Source: Ramazzottius varieornatus (taxonomy: Eukaryota; Tardigrada; Eutardigrada; Parachela; Ramazzottiidae). Taken from it: a stretch of 64,000 nucleotides of DNA. Below the pieces are notes generated by a model. The model saw only the letters and a program-made list of their open reading frames with translations. It made no database searches and was not told the DNA's origin. Location: positions 2,221,249 to 2,285,248 of the forward strand of contig BDGG01000005.1 in the NCBI GenBank assembly GCA_001949185.1, read 5' to 3'. Position 1 is the stretch's first letter. Every line of letters begins with the position of its first letter. This document shows positions 1 to 12,177 of the stretch, in pieces. The position numbers were made by a program, and so were the translations under genes.

Positions 1-786
1 ACCAATATCCACTAGTTGCAATATCACCAAAACAAACTGCACAGATGCGCAATTCCGCAAATACATCTTCCCAGTAGACGATCACAAAAGAGTTGAAAAC
101 AGCGCATTGCATATGGAAAAATTACACTCATGAAAATAGTCCTTTTCGGGTGAGACTACTTGTAGGTCTCGGCGACGCCTTGAAAATAATTGTGAGCCCT
201 GCAGAAAACGCACCTGGAAATACTCCCAAATTCAAAAGAAGCGATCAAGCATGGTGAGAGTAGCGGCGTGGCGTTGTAGGTCTTTGAAAGATGCAACAAT
301 TTGTAGCGCATTTCGCTAATTTGCCGGTTGAACTAAAATGAAGAAGTTAACAACTTCAGTCATGTACTCGTACTGATTCCACGAACTTGCCGATGAAGCC
401 GCCGGTAACTCTGTAAGTCTCGTACCATTTCCAATCGGGATACTGGCGTCATATAACCGTTCCCTTTTCCACGTTCGTCTACCAAGGAAGGTTTTTTCAA
501 TTTTTCCATCAGGTTTTTCCAGTTGCGCGCCAGACTCGCATACGATTCCAGTTCCTATTTAGAGCCAACGAAGAGTGATAACAACCGGCTTTATGCATTC
601 TTCTAGGTACCGGGGACGCATTTTTCGAATTCAGTGGAAGGAGTGACACACTTACATATCCCGAAACCAGAACAGACTCGAATATAACAGAAAACGTCGA
701 GGACAAGCTAATTGACAAGTTTGACTCATCTGATCGAAGTGCCCAGCTATAAACAGCCGCACCCAAATCAGCCTACACTACATAAA
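1..786. other. 5' edge, no gene recognised
   Basis: I see no convincing coding exon in these bases. The longest open frame, on the minus strand at about 509-766, is Ser-rich and has no partner exon or recognisable motif. This may be the 3' flank of the minus-strand gene that ends at 787, or the intron of a gene lying outside the window. Confidence 0.4.
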
Positions 787-1983
787 TCAAACTTTGTAAC
801 TAAAATTCTTCTCGTCTTCCATAGCAGGTGACACCGCCTTCTCGTCAAACTGCGCGAAGAAAGTCTGCAGGGACTCGAAGGCCAAGTTTCTTTCGGCAAC
901 AGTGGGATGGTCGGGCTCGGCGGATAGAACTTCGTGTCTTACGACTAGAAGACGTCTCAACTTCTTCTCTATCTCGCTGATGAGGTATTGCTGTTGCTCT
1001 TCCATGAAACTGTACAGCTCCGGAACTTTCTTCATAACCTCGATACCCGGCGCTATCCAGAGTACACTGTAGTCTCTCACCTTAGGCCTACAAGAGAAAA
1101 CCACCTTCGATATTATAATACTGTGAGAAACTGGAAGTCAGACAAATAAGCTCCACAAGATTGTTTCTCAAGTGGCGCATCCTTCCAGCCAACACACTGA
1201 AAATGTACGCCACTTGCAAAAGCAATCTTGTCCAATTTGTTGTCTCTTACTTGAGAAAAAGTAAATTCCATCTCAGATGGATCACAATGTATGTAATGTT
1301 TAAAAGTGTATAATGACATGTTTTATGGCTGTTAGACGTGCAACAGTGCAAGGGCTTTACTTCGTGGATGCCGGGCCGTGATAGGACTGACTGATTGCGA
1401 TACGTTTGAAAAACCTCTTGGTTCGGCCAGGTTCTCGGGCCAGGATTTCGAAGGAGCACTTGATGATCTTTTGACCTGGATCCTGCTCGTCGATCAGCAA
1501 GCAAACGAAAGCTTCAGAGTCCTTCAAATGCCGGTGATCTCTCATGTACGGCAGCACAAGCCAGTGGAACTTCTTGATGTCCGGCTGGTCGTCGTGTGAG
1601 TAAATCGGTAGCCTTATAGTCTCGCCATCGAGGAGGAAACGCCCAGTGTAGACCAACAAGTTCTGCTCCTGCGCCACCATAGTATCAACCTCTCAAAAGA
1701 AAGACAGATTAGCTAAAGCAACGACTTGAGAAGGCGGATAGTCTTCATTACTTATGCCTCGATAGCGTGGAGGAAGAACGTTGAGCCATGCAGTAAGTTC
1801 CATGATTTTGCAGCACTTTATCCCGGCTTTTAATCGTTTTGCAGGCATGATGATATTGCTGTCGGGGTAACGCAGTCGAATATTGTCGATAAGGTTGTTC
1901 CGAACCAGTGTCATCATGGGTATGTCAGGCAGGGTTCTTCTGTGGATCAGGGACTGCGCAACGCCTACGCGAAGCGGCTCCAT
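787..1983 (-). CDS. unrecognised three-exon protein, about 287 aa
   Basis: Three exons (1752-1983, 1361-1691, 787-1087) join in frame with GT-AG introns and give 287 residues. I do not recognise the family. The product looks soluble and mixed alpha/beta: no signal peptide or membrane segment is visible. The second exon has aromatic and charged stretches such as LLVYTGRFLLDGE and KKFHWLVLPYMRDH. The last exon is helical and charged (MEEQQQYLISEIEKKLRRLL), probably a short coiled coil. The start is the first ATG of exon 1. An upstream exon is possible but none is seen before the SLCO 3' end at 2328, which is on the same strand. The second intron carries one copy of the palindromic repeat family. 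The gene model is reasonably supported by phase agreement at both junctions; the function is unknown. Confidence 0.6.
1149..1239. repeat. palindromic MITE-like element, copy 1
   Basis: Two arms, CAAGTGGCGCA and its complement-like partner TACGCCACTTG, are flanked by inverted AGATTG/CAATCT. It lies in the second intron of the unrecognised gene at 787-1983. Confidence 0.8.
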
Positions 1984-2327
1984 AATCAGCAAGGGTACGA
2001 ACGGTTTTGACGGTCAGTGAATCCGAAACTTGACAAGCATACAGGGAAGAAAGATCTGTGGACACTTAGTTTACTTGACAAGATGGGGCGCTCTGATATT
2101 GAAAGCAGTGAATGATTCGAGATAACTTCCCATAGAAAAGACCAATCAAATCAGTTGATTGGGCGATAAGACTTATTGGTAAGTGCCTTACCGCCAAGAC
2201 TATTTGTGCAGTTTGTTGCCTAGGCTTGTCTGAATAATCAGTTCATCTGTATTTTGTACAACATGGAGTTTATACAGTTTGAAAAATATCGGTACTAAAG
2301 GAGACTGGAGACACCGAACTGACCATG

Positions 2328-5300
2328 CTACTTGGTAATGGTTCGCGTCGATGGTAAAGACTGAGGGTTCCCTGATATCTTTGGCGTGGTTCCCATCTCG
2401 ATTTCGGCGGTTTTCGCTCGATCCTTCACTTCGTCGTCGCCGTCGTCGTCTTCGTCTTCGAATCTAAGGTTCTTTACTTTAAAGAATACCTGCAAAAGAA
2501 ATCGAAAGCCTCGGTCCGAATTTTCAGTTATCAATTGGATGTGCCTTAGAATCTCGCTTACGTAAATCTCGAGGAGTAGGACAAGTAGCTTGCAAACGCC
2601 CACGGCAAAGTGCATACGGAATCTGAACTGGTCCGTGTCGTACAGTAAACACGAGCCCTTTTCTCCACATGCTCGTTCTTTCCACAGAATGCATGTCGAG
2701 TCTATGATCGCACCTGTAAACACGAACACTGTAGGGACCATGTAACGGTACCTGCGCGATAACTTACCCATCAATATTGGCGCAGGGAAATATCCTGAAA
2801 AATGCGCAACTGAATTCCTAGTCTTCCATACGAACTTACAGACAGACTCTATAGTATCGACCGAATGCGTACCGAAAGCTGACATTAGTAAAGCTGAGAC
2901 CGCGTTAGCCATGGACTTCAGTTCGGGCTCGACGAGCCGGAATGTCAGCATGATGGTACCCGACAAGGGAAAAGCACCTATTGCCTTCAGTATGAACATC
3001 ACTGTAAAAAACAAAAAAAACCACCAACTTCACTACACCTTAGAGTCCTTTTGAAGATTTTTGATGATGGTCAGGCTTACCTGTCATGTATACGTAAAAG
3101 TTGGTGCATAAGGTCCGACAAAACCCGGCAGTGACGCCGGAGTATTCCGCGTCTGCCAAGTTTTCTTTCAGTAGTTCCGTGCCGTTATCCGTTGACAGAC
3201 ATTTGCAGTCCATATACTGCCTGGTCTAATTTGACAGAACATTGGCTAATGGATATATTGTTCGAAATTATATGCCATGAAAAGTCCCTTCTCACCCCGT
3301 TGAGTATCGAGGACCTCGCGCAGCCAGCGTGGCATGGAGAGAAGTAACTGACGGACGACGACGTATCGCACACCGGGGCGAAGTCTTTCCGGTTGCAGGC
3401 ACAGGATGCTCCACACGATGCATTGGAATGTCTAAGAAGAAACATCACTACGAAAACTGAAAGAATCGATGCGCGAACGAGAGTCGGCAAAGACGAATCA
3501 CCCTTTTTCGCGCACCTATATACATCGTTCAGCTGATACAGAATGAAAACGGCGTATGTAGGTACGTGAAAGTCGGGCTCTCGCCTCTTTTTCCGACTCG
3601 TTCTTCGTAGAAACTTACGATCTGGTGTCCCAGTTTCCCTCCAGTTGCACTTGTTTGCAGTCGAGGGACAGTGCGATAAAGTGAGCTGTGGAGAAGGCGA
3701 TGGCCGATCCGATGAGCATGAGGGAAATGTGCTTGGGTTGCAAGCGAAACTTCTTGATAACCACACTTCCGGCGATGATACCAACCGACAGGGCGGCGAC
3801 ACCGGACAAACCTAACAAAGGAAAGCCGAGAAACCCGTAAAACAGGAAACAAGCAAGTTTCTGAACAAGTCTGCAGCCGGCTGAAGAAAGCATGATGAAA
3901 TGATTGATGTCTTACCGCTAGCCATACTGGCGGTTCGCGGACTGAGAAAGTACTGAGCGGCCAGGAACTTTGGCAGGAAGTTGAAGTATCCAGAGACGAC
4001 GAGGGCGGTGAACACTTTACAGAATATACGAGCCATCAGAGGTGCGTTCGTCAAGATCTTCTTCAGGTTCCTCGGTAAGTCTATTAACAATAAGACGATT
4101 TGTAAATGGACCAGCTTGAAAAAAATTATGTATCAATTCGAGGATAGGGATGCGCCGTGATACCTCGTATTGTTACGGGCTCGTCGGTTATCTTAGCTTT
4201 GTTCGAATCCTTTTGGACTTCGAACTGCTTGCTGGTTGACTCGGGTACGCTCGAGGGAAAGCACATCATTGTCAGTGTGGAGATGCACATACCGAGGCCA
4301 GTCACAATGAAGCCAAGGTACCACGCCGACACCCTGTCGAGAAACCCGTATGTTAACACCCGGAAGTTAGATTGCATTGGACTAACGAGACGTACCATCG
4401 TGGATCCGAAGCAGAAAAGTCCGGTTCTGCACGGAAAGAAACAGAATAACTGTAGTTAAACACAATAACTGTAGACACCTGACTGTAGTTACCATAGCCC
4501 AGCCTCGTGAAAAGAACTAAAATACTCGGTACTCACGGCTAAAGTCCACGTAAATCGAGTTACAAAGTGCTCCCAAAGCGAACCCTGAAATGAAAGTCCC
4601 CTGTTGAACACGAAAACCTCCACAGATCCCGATGGTATGACACAATTCCCAGAGGTCTTACCCAATAACGGTCCTATTAGGCGGCCAGAGAAGGAAAGTC
4701 CTGCAGAAGAAAGACCAGACTTAGTAGCGGTGGGCTCAAGCATTAATGTATCAAACTTCCACACACCCGCGTACACTTCACCCGATATGTACAGTTGTCA
4801 TGTGTATGCATGTGCGTGAAAAATGCTTTTCCTTACGTGACTTCTCGCAAAAATCATCGAACGTCACTGGTCTTACCAAAGTACAGCGCCGAGTTTTTAT
4901 TTCGGACGTTGTCATCGATGAAGGGAAGTCCAAGGACCCACGGGGTAGTAGCTCCGATGCCTAACAGGAACTGTGCAACACAGAATATCAAAGGCGGGAT
5001 CCAGGAGTCCGCCGAGTACTCATTCTGACACAAAACGGGTCCTCCGTTTTCGTTCATCAGTACGTGACTTGTGTTGGAGACGTTGTGGACGGTGAAGTAA
5101 TCGGTAGATGAGGACGGTGAGGGAATACAAAACTGTTCGCGGACTTTAGTTTTCCCATCTCGTGTCCTTGAAACAGAGTGTCCGTCGTTTCGAGGTGTTA
5201 CAAGTTCCGGTAATGCAAACAACATTAGGGCCACGCCCAGCATGAAGGACCCCTACAACAAGACCATCAAATAAATTATACATGCCTTACGCGGAAATTG

Positions 5301-6005
5301 AATCTAATTTGCATTGGGCGTAACCCTGACATGCGCGCAACAGGTGATGTAAACCGCTTACCAATGCGATCCATCTTGGCCTATGTCCTCTGGAACAGTA
5401 ACATGGCTTCATTGATTCTCGAAGATCAAAACGAACAGCTCAGAATCGAAGACCATTTCGTCCGTCAACCTTACCGTCCTCCGAAGTGTCCAACTATCAG
5501 AGCGACAAGAACATGCCCGACATCGTTTACTGCCAATATGACTCCCATCATTTTCGATGAAAGGTTGAAGCGCTTCTCGATGGATGGGATGACTGATGAA
5601 AAGTAGCTGTTGCTCATTCCTGCAAAAGTAAAAACGCATTGCAGTGGAAATCTCCTTACGACACTGTGCTAGGTAGAAAAGAATGCTGATCTTCAACTAC
5701 AGGACATAAGCAAACAAATTCGACACGATCATTTTCCCAAGAGGCGCGCGCTTTCGGCCACTGTCACCGAGGATGTGCGCCACTTGATAAAACAATCCAG
5801 CCGAGTGTGCCAAGCTCCCATGGAAGGCGCACAACAGTTACTCACCATGAAATATTCCTAGGAATGTGAAACAAACCATAAAGACTTTCATATTTAGGCA
5901 TGGTTGCAAGCACGAGGGATGAAAGCACAACACGCCGCAACGGTGGCGTTTTTCTGCTTCCGGGTCTGGAGATACAAAATCGACATGCTTTCTGGGTCCC
6001 GCCAT
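2328..6005 (-). CDS. SLCO: organic anion transporting polypeptide (OATP/SLCO family)
   Basis: A 12-helix plasma-membrane transporter of the SLC21/SLCO superfamily, which moves amphipathic organic anions. About a dozen short exons join in phase. Family marks in order: an N-terminal CGVLCFHPSCLQ just before TM1; FGGRGHRPRWIALG between TM2 and TM3; the GIGATTPW...LPFIDDN stretch; DPRWVSAWYLGF before the middle loop; a Kazal-like extracellular Cys cluster (CNASCGASCACNRKDFAPVC); and GAIIDSTCILWK...CGEKGSCLLYD near TM11. The C-terminus is cytosolic and acidic. I start at the ATG at 6005 because an upstream in-frame start would need a TTG. Exon 1 is 5846-6005 and exon 2 is 5475-5619. The first intron holds a copy of the palindromic repeat. 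The family is certain; the ortholog group and substrate are not. Confidence 0.95.
5711..5815. repeat. palindromic MITE-like element, copy 2
   Basis: Inverted arms CCAAGAGGCGCGCGC and GTGCGCCACTTG with flanking CGACACGATC. It lies in intron 1 of the SLCO gene. Confidence 0.8.
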
Positions 6006-6899
6006 TTTACAGCTAAACAGTCGAGCACTTCCGAGGAGAACAAAAATCGCCAAATACTACGATACTATAGCCATGAACAGCTATTCGTCCGAGCACCCAC
6101 TGTGGTCAGAGAACGAGCCTAAGCTAGCCGCAGTAAGTCGGCGGACTTGCAGCGCGACGCTGCGGCCTTGCTGTGATATTGACGGACATGATGGCATGTA
6201 TACACGAGTATCTCCGCTGAAAGCATGGAGTTTGAACAGCGACAAGACCGATCGCATTGACTTAACCCATAACCATGAAGTTTAAACGAGATCACTCGAT
6301 AATGCTTTGATTTCTACTAATGACTTTCTTGTCGTCAGTCCGACTGACATAAGAGCCTTCGGCACGCGAGACAGACGCTGTATAGCTACGACAAACCAAT
6401 GGTCATCTTAGACAAACACGCCTCAGGTACAACGCTGACTAATCTTGAGCAACAGCAGATCGACTGCAAGCTAATGTAATGTACTCGAAAGCGGAGACAC
6501 GTCATACTGTACAAGTATACGTCCACGTGTTTGAAGAACTGTGTGTCGAGCTTAGAAAGCTGTGGAAGGTTTTCCTCGAGATCCTACATCCCTCAAAGAC
6601 TTTCGAGAGCAGCGTATGTTTCCTCGGGCTTTGTTCTGCGTAAACAATCCACAAACATCAGCCGACTGTCTTTGTTAAGTACTGCGCAGCGCAGAGGACG
6701 CAGGTTTCCGAGTACGACCACGACTTCCCCGAAGAACCCGCGCACCTGTGGGCGAGGTTTAAACTTTAGAGCAGCGTTTACGTTTACAGTTAAAACCCAA
6801 ACCAAATCGGGAAGCAACCGCCAAATTATCGTGGGCACTGGATAAATGGGCATGAAAACAACTAGAAATAAAAAAATTGCGAAAAAGTACCTCTTACTT
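6006..6899. other. intergenic region upstream of SLCO
   Basis: This is the space between the SLCO start and the 3' end of the ERI1-like gene. It should contain the SLCO promoter. Short open frames on both strands near 6530-6853 overlap each other, have no splice partners and look like chance frames. I see no RNA gene. Confidence 0.4.
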
Positions 6900-8114
6900 T
6901 TAGGCCGGAGGTTGGGGCCTTCGTTTAACGTTATTCTTCATCAGGGACTTATGTACTCTATTCCATTTAGCTTTATTGACCGGAATGACCTTCACACACA
7001 ACGGCTTCTTCTCGTCCTTTTCACCCACCAACAGGATATCCGTCGGTCGGAAACGCACTTGGTCATTGAGCATCTGTATCACAATCTTCGCTAGGTTCCT
7101 CGAATCGTCGATCCCGCTGTGATGTCGCCCTTCCAGTTCCATTTCGAAATGCGCCAACATCTCCCTCATGTTCGCTCTGTGTTTCGCTGGGTCACTCGAT
7201 AGGTAGACCCACTGGAACAGCTTGGGCAGATGCACGAACATTCGGGCGTAAGGCGGCAGTGGAAGCTTGCAGATCTTGCACTGCAGAGCCAGGAAGAGCG
7301 CCAAATCAAAACTCCTGCGAAAACACAAGTATGCAGAACTTACTGAAATTCCGTTTGATATTCCGGAATCTATAACTTACCCGTCAGTCACTATGCACCA
7401 GTTCGGGTTCGTGAGAAGGCCGAAACCGTCGAGAAACTCGTCGAAGCGAACCAACACTTCCGCGAAGGTTTCAGCAGCGTCCACCATCTCTTGTGTGATT
7501 CCCGTCAGCTTTGTGCAGAAAGGACTAATGCGAGCCTTTATTGGTCGGCAGTAGGAATGGAACTCTCCAACCTACAACCAAATGTACAAACTTCACGCTT
7601 AATGAATTTAGCAACTTGAACCGAGTCAGAATTCTGACCGTAAGTTGAATAGTGATGCTTGCTTACGCACGATAGTCTTCATCCTGGCATCAACTAGGAC
7701 GGCTGGGAACTCTATGATTTCTTGTTCGTACGATCCAGGTCCTTGTTCCGCTTCGCATGTCGCTTCGAAGTCGACAACGAGAAGGTACTGAAGTTGAGTA
7801 GTTGATGTTTTTGTGGCGCGCTTGGCGTGAAGGAATAACCGAGACCGAAGAACGAAGTCACTACCCCTAAGTAAAAAACTACATCAGTCATCAGGTAAGT
7901 TGTAACGCAAGGATTCTAGTTCAGTACAATCGTATCTTCAAGAATCAAGATACCATAAGGTGAAAAGTGTTTACCTTTGTTCAAGTCCTTTCTCGCCGAG
8001 CTGCTTTCGTACTTCATCCATAGAGTCCATGGGCTCCGTCCGCTCTGAAATGCCACTCTCGACGCCGTCCTGCTCCTTGGTAGTCTCCTCTTGCTGCACT
8101 GCTGCTTCCATCAT
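6900..8114 (-). CDS. ERI1: ERI1-like 3'-5' exoribonuclease
   Basis: A DEDDh (ExoIII-fold) exonuclease of the ERI1/3'hExo family. In animals such enzymes trim histone mRNA 3' ends, 5.8S rRNA and small RNAs. Visible catalytic motifs: ExoI is VVDFEATCE (the D and E of DEDDh); EIIEFPAVLVD follows; LTGITQEMVD; ExoII is IVTDG followed by SFDLALF; ExoIII is GRHHSGIDDSRNLAKI, which supplies the last H and D. All five catalytic residues are present. The N-terminus (from ATGATG at 8114) is short, acidic and Gln/Glu-rich. I do not see the SAP domain found at the start of vertebrate ERI1, so ERI2/ERI3-type assignment is possible, but the motif wording is closest to ERI1. The C-terminus is basic. The gene is divergent from MIER, about 1 kb away. 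Confidence 0.9.
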
Positions 8115-8202
8115 CGTGCGTCGAATCGAAACGAGTCCGATGGCCAATTAGACATTCCTAAACGGAAGACACGGAAGGAAAACAAACTTTTTGAGGAAAA
8201 AT

Positions 8203-8421
8203 GAGCAATGGGCAGAGTAGATCAGTAAGGCGTAGCTAAATTGAGAAGTATGGAGCGACAACGATATAAAAATTGTCTTTAATCGACCAATCAAGATTGT
8301 GAAACTAAGAAATGTCTGTGTCTTCATTGGTTGTCCAGGGATATTCTTTTATTTCATGCCCCGCTCCATATAATGTCATCTGGCCGCGCCTTACTGATCT
8401 ACTCTGCCCACTGCTCAGATT
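8203..8421. repeat. MITE with about 31-bp terminal inverted repeats
   Basis: The left end GAGCAATGGGCAGAGTAGAT and the right end (read on the minus strand) GAGCAGTGGGCAGAGTAGAT match with one mismatch and continue through CAGTAAGGCG. The element is about 220 bp. An inner pair, TATGGAGCG and CGCTCCATA, is also inverted. I see no transposase and no clear target duplication. It sits 5' of the ERI1-like gene. Confidence 0.85.
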
Positions 8422-9106
8422 AAGCGACTTCAGAAAAACTTTCAAGTTTCAACCTTGAAGTTTCGTCCATGATGTCATCGACTTCTCTTTGAGGGCTTGA
8501 GGCTTCAGGGTTGAAGCAAATTCGAGTCGATTGGACAGTTCACTTGATTAAGTTAGCGATAAAGATTACTCCATCCTTTTACGTAATCAAGCAAGCAATG
8601 CTGAGAACGCTGTGTACCGTGATGTCTATGAACATTACGTCACTAGAAAAAGAACATCAATTTCCGGTCGTTCTTTTCTGGACGCAAATTCTGAATGGGA
8701 GACTGCGGCTTCCGCGTATTATCCTTGCGTGTGTGCCTCTTCCGAACAGTAGTACGGGGTTTTAGTTGCAGGATCTCCGTCGACAGACTTGATCTAGGGC
8801 AGAAGGAAGGAGTGCCGAAGCATCGACTCTCGTCGTCGTCAGACGGCGCGCTGATCTACTAACAGTATCTACTGACCTTTCTCTGGCGCCTGGCGGATAA
8901 TCGTCATTGAATTTGCATTCTCGGATGAGGACTGAGAACGTGCTCTTTTGGCCGAGCTAGGGGTATTAACAGAGAAGGATCAAGGTAAGGTGCATACGGA
9001 TTGCAGTTGAAATGAGCTGCACGAAGAGCCCGTATATATACGACAGTGTAAATGTGCGATATCCTTTTTCACGTAGGTAGTGTGGTGGAAGCTTGTTGTA
9101 CACGTT
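8422..9106. other. ERI1-MIER divergent intergenic region
   Basis: No gene is recognised between the MITE and the MIER start codon. This stretch should contain the MIER promoter and 5' UTR, possibly including a non-coding first exon. No TATA box stands out. Confidence 0.35.
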
Positions 9107-11052
9107 ATGGACCAGCAGGAGGTTCCAGCAGGCACCACTGCCCAAGATGCTCGTGCAAACGGAGATCACCTAACGATAACCGAGTTCATACTCGAAGAGA
9201 CAACTGCAGAGCCGGACTATGCAGTAATTAAGACTGTCCCTGTCGACTCCACCGAACTTCCCCTCACTCCCCAGAAGCATGCAGAAACGGACCCAACGAC
9301 GGTCGCAACAGAAGAGGGAAATCCTGATATATACCAACCAGCTGCTGATGAGGGAGTAGACGACGAAGCGACCATGGAAGAAGAGGAGAGAAACGGTGAG
9401 GCTGATGACGAGGAGATCGATGAACTGGAACGGCTTGGCGAAATTCCTCTTGAAGACCTTCTGCGCATGTACGGCGCTGCTCCGTCTGCTACGGCAGAAG
9501 AACCTCAGCCTTCGACTTCGAGCCTTTCTGTCCCAGAAGTGTCCGAAGAAGTGATCGTCCCTCTTCCAGTGAAGCAAACAGTCGAAGAAGTCTTCCCCTC
9601 CACCTCAAAACTTCCGGTACTCCAGAACCTGCCTGAAATGTTATAACTACCAGTAGAGAAAATCTTTAGCATGTTGAAGTGATGTTCTACTCTGCGTATT
9701 CGTTCGCATTATGTTACAATATGTTAGGTGGAACCACCGGAAGTGCTTTACGGACAGGACGACGAAGACTGGACAACGTCAAGTGAGGAAGGGGATGAAG
9801 CTCATGGAACTGAGGAGTACGATCAGAAGAGGAAAAGAGAGCGAGAAGAGTTGACGCAGTTTTTAGCTAGATTGTCCGGAGAAGGCAGTCGTGGAGGAGA
9901 CGACTCGGACGAATCTTCCGCTGACGACGACTTCATTCCTGTCTCGATCATGCAGCACCTCAAGAGGGAAGTACCCATCGGACCGGCTTATCAGGTCGAA
10001 ACACCAGAACCCAACCAGCATTCTGCGGAGAACGTTGCCGATTTTACGGATGAAATCCTCCAGTGGAAACCACAGCTCCCGGAGGAAGATGTCATTGGTA
10101 AAAATAAAGGAATAATCAAGCAAAAAATTTAGAAAGAAAAGTCAGATCAGAACTTTGCTCAGCGAAAAACCTGGGAAGTCTGCCAAGAATAATCAGATAG
10201 AATCGGCAGATTAGCTCGACCAGAACGTACTTCTCAAATGGCGCACGCTCCTTGCAGTACCATCGTAAAGGTGCGCCACGTGAGAAAACGATGTGGTAAA
10301 GTTGGTTGGTCGAGAAACTGAGAATTATGAATTCAGTTTCATCGTTTTTTCTTCCAGCGTACCTGAAAGCTGCCTACATACAAGAAAGAGAGCTTCTCAA
10401 GAAAGAAATTCCACCAGATCAACTAGAACAGACCGATGTGGCGGACGACGAAGAATTCCTGAAAGAGCTTCTCGATTGCAGCTACGACAAAGATGAAGCC
10501 TTGCGACGTTGCCGACGCAACTTCCGCCCAGGTCGTTACGAGAGTTCTCGCTGGTCCGAGAAAGAATGCCAAGACTTTGAAGAGGCCATGGGAGCCAACA
10601 GCGGATCCAACTGGAAGCGCTTCACCAACGTGGCAGCTGTCGTGCCCACACGCACACTCAAAGAAGTGATCGAGTTCTACTATCGCTGGAAGAAATCCAG
10701 TCGCTTCGAGATCTTTCTAGCTAAACTCAGGTTTCACGATAGCAAGGACCACAAGGTGAACCATTCCTTGGAAGAGAAAGTCAAGATGAGGCTGGGTAGG
10801 AAGCGTCCCTTCGACGCCATGGACTCCACCGCGGAAGATCAGCTTGCGGTGTCGGAAGTCGAGAAGGTAACAGTTGAACCCAGGCAGAAATCAGCCCGCA
10901 TCATGTCACAAATGAACCCTAGTACCAGCTCTTCCCAGAATAGCTTTCCATCCACTTCCAGTTTTGTCGAGTTCGAAGTCGTTGAAGTGCAGGCGACGAC
11001 CGGAAGTGCTAATGAAGATCTGAACGTCCCCACCGGAAGTACCGCCGGATGA
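9107..11052 (+). CDS. MIER1: MIER family ELM2-SANT corepressor
   Basis: A nuclear corepressor subunit that recruits HDAC1/2 through its ELM2-SANT module. Exons 9107-9616, 9728-10097 and 10358-11052 give 524 residues. The N-terminus is acidic and includes the family signature IPLEDLLRMYG (about residue 120). ELM2 starts at VPIGPAYQVETPEP and runs across intron 2 (EILQWKP...LPEEDVIAYL). The SANT domain has RWSEKECQDFEEAMGA...NWKRF and VIEFYYRWKKSSRF. The Ser-rich tail ends GSTAG. I placed the exon 1 donor at GTACTC (9617), which keeps phase 0 into exon 2; other donors there break the frame. Intron 2 contains a palindromic repeat. The vertebrate paralogs MIER1/2/3 cannot be separated here. Confidence 0.93.
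10211..10315. repeat. palindromic MITE-like element, copy 3
   Basis: Arms AAATGGCGCACGCTC and GTGCGCCACGTGAG, with outer inverted CTCGACCA and TGGTCGAG. It lies in intron 2 of MIER. Confidence 0.85.
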
Positions 11053-11526
11053 AATCGGTTCAAACGGTGAACAGTTTTCGATGGTTCTCCTCCTCAGTTT
11101 CTAAAGTAATTTATTTTTTCTCGAATTCGAACAAGTATATGTTGCTTCATTTTTTCGTTTATTCATCAGTACATAACTGTTGACTCTTTTACTGAGGATA
11201 TGCCCAGTATGTGGAATGGGGTGCCTTTTGTTACTTTGTGAAGCTTTGCTTTTTTATCGAGATAGTTTACGATCTCGAAGTTCTTCTACTGCGACATTTC
11301 TTGTTACTGTATGACGACTACGAGCTTCAGCTATGTATGTATTTTTGTTGGACATTTTTCAGTAGTACAAAATGGTGGCTTGAACGGAATACTTCATCAG
11401 GTAATAAAGATACTCTATTGATGATAATAAAAAGACGCGGATTGACGAAAATAGGGTTAAAAACTTTTACAGAAACAAATTTGCAGGACGAAAGATCTTA
11501 TTGAATAAGTTAGCAGGAAGAACGCT
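11053..11526. terminator. convergent 3' region of MIER and SIKE, poly(A) signal at 11403
   Basis: AATAAA occurs on the plus strand at 11403-11408, about 350 bp after the MIER stop, and an AT-rich stretch follows. This is a plausible MIER polyadenylation signal. Nothing else coding is seen before the SIKE-type gene. Confidence 0.5.
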
Positions 11527-12177
11527 TCATAAACGAACAGAGGATGATAAAGCTTCTTTGTCAGGCAAGTGAGCGGGAGAGGAAGGTGAAGTCAAAGCAA
11601 TCTTTAGAACACTTCTTAAGGCCACATTTTGGTTCTGTAAATTCCGTAGGACGTTCGTGCGATGTTCCGCAGCTTTATCGTCCTTCGACATGGCTTGCTG
11701 GGCCACATACAGCATGGTGGTTAGTTTGTCTTCGTGGACTTTCAGCTTGACTTCGTAGTGTTGGTCCAACAGGTACGAACAGGCCGTGTCTTGGTTGCGT
11801 AAATCACAGAGGCGCTTGGAATGCTGACGATACTTGTGGACGATATACTGGACGGCGTCGCCATTTTCTTGGACCGTCTCCAGCAACTCGTCGTTCTCTT
11901 GCCGTAATGCACGCAGGACGATGCGTTCTTGGTGGAGATCTTGGACGACGCTGTCGCGAGTCACACCGAGGAAAGGCACGGAGCTGTGGCGTTTAAGAGT
12001 GTGGTTCAGCTCGGAGACGGCGTTGAGGTGCTCTTGCAGCTTGCAACCACGGGTGAGGAGGTCTGAAGCAGCGTCGTTGTGGGATTTGAGCTTGGAAGAG
12101 AGCAAACGGGCTTTAGCCAGGAATTCTTGGGGCTCCCATAGCTGGTTCGGAGCTGGAGGCTTTGGAGCTGCCGACAT
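11527..12177 (-). CDS. SIKE/FGFR1OP2 family coiled-coil protein
   Basis: A 216-residue coiled-coil protein of the SIKE family (vertebrate SIKE1 and FGFR1OP2), an adaptor of the STRIPAK phosphatase-kinase complex at the cytoskeleton. The whole body is in a single exon. Family resemblance: KSHNDAASDLLTRGCKLQEH near the N-terminus (compare the RLRDHDDAAE... opening of the family); LRQENDELLETVQENGDAVQYI, with the QENxxLxxxxxxxxxxxxxI pattern; KYRQHSKRL; and a final helix NVALRSVLKIA. It starts at ATG 12177, just after a good splice acceptor, so a 5' UTR exon upstream is likely. The gene is convergent with MIER. I am confident of the family but cannot say which vertebrate paralog it matches better. 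Confidence 0.8.
   Translation of the reverse strand: MSAAPKPPAPNQLWEPQEFLAKARLLSSKLKSHNDAASDLLTRGCKLQEHLNAVSELNHTLKRHSSVPFLGVTRDSVVQDLHQERIVLRALRQENDELLETVQENGDAVQYIVHKYRQHSKRLCDLRNQDTACSYLLDQHYEVKLKVHEDKLTTMLYVAQQAMSKDDKAAEHRTNVLRNLQNQNVALRSVLKIALTSPSSPAHLPDKEALSSSVRL

Noticed and set aside
9170-9577. Minus-strand open frame of 135 codons
   Set aside because: Antisense shadow of MIER exon 1, which has the IPLEDLLRMYG signature.
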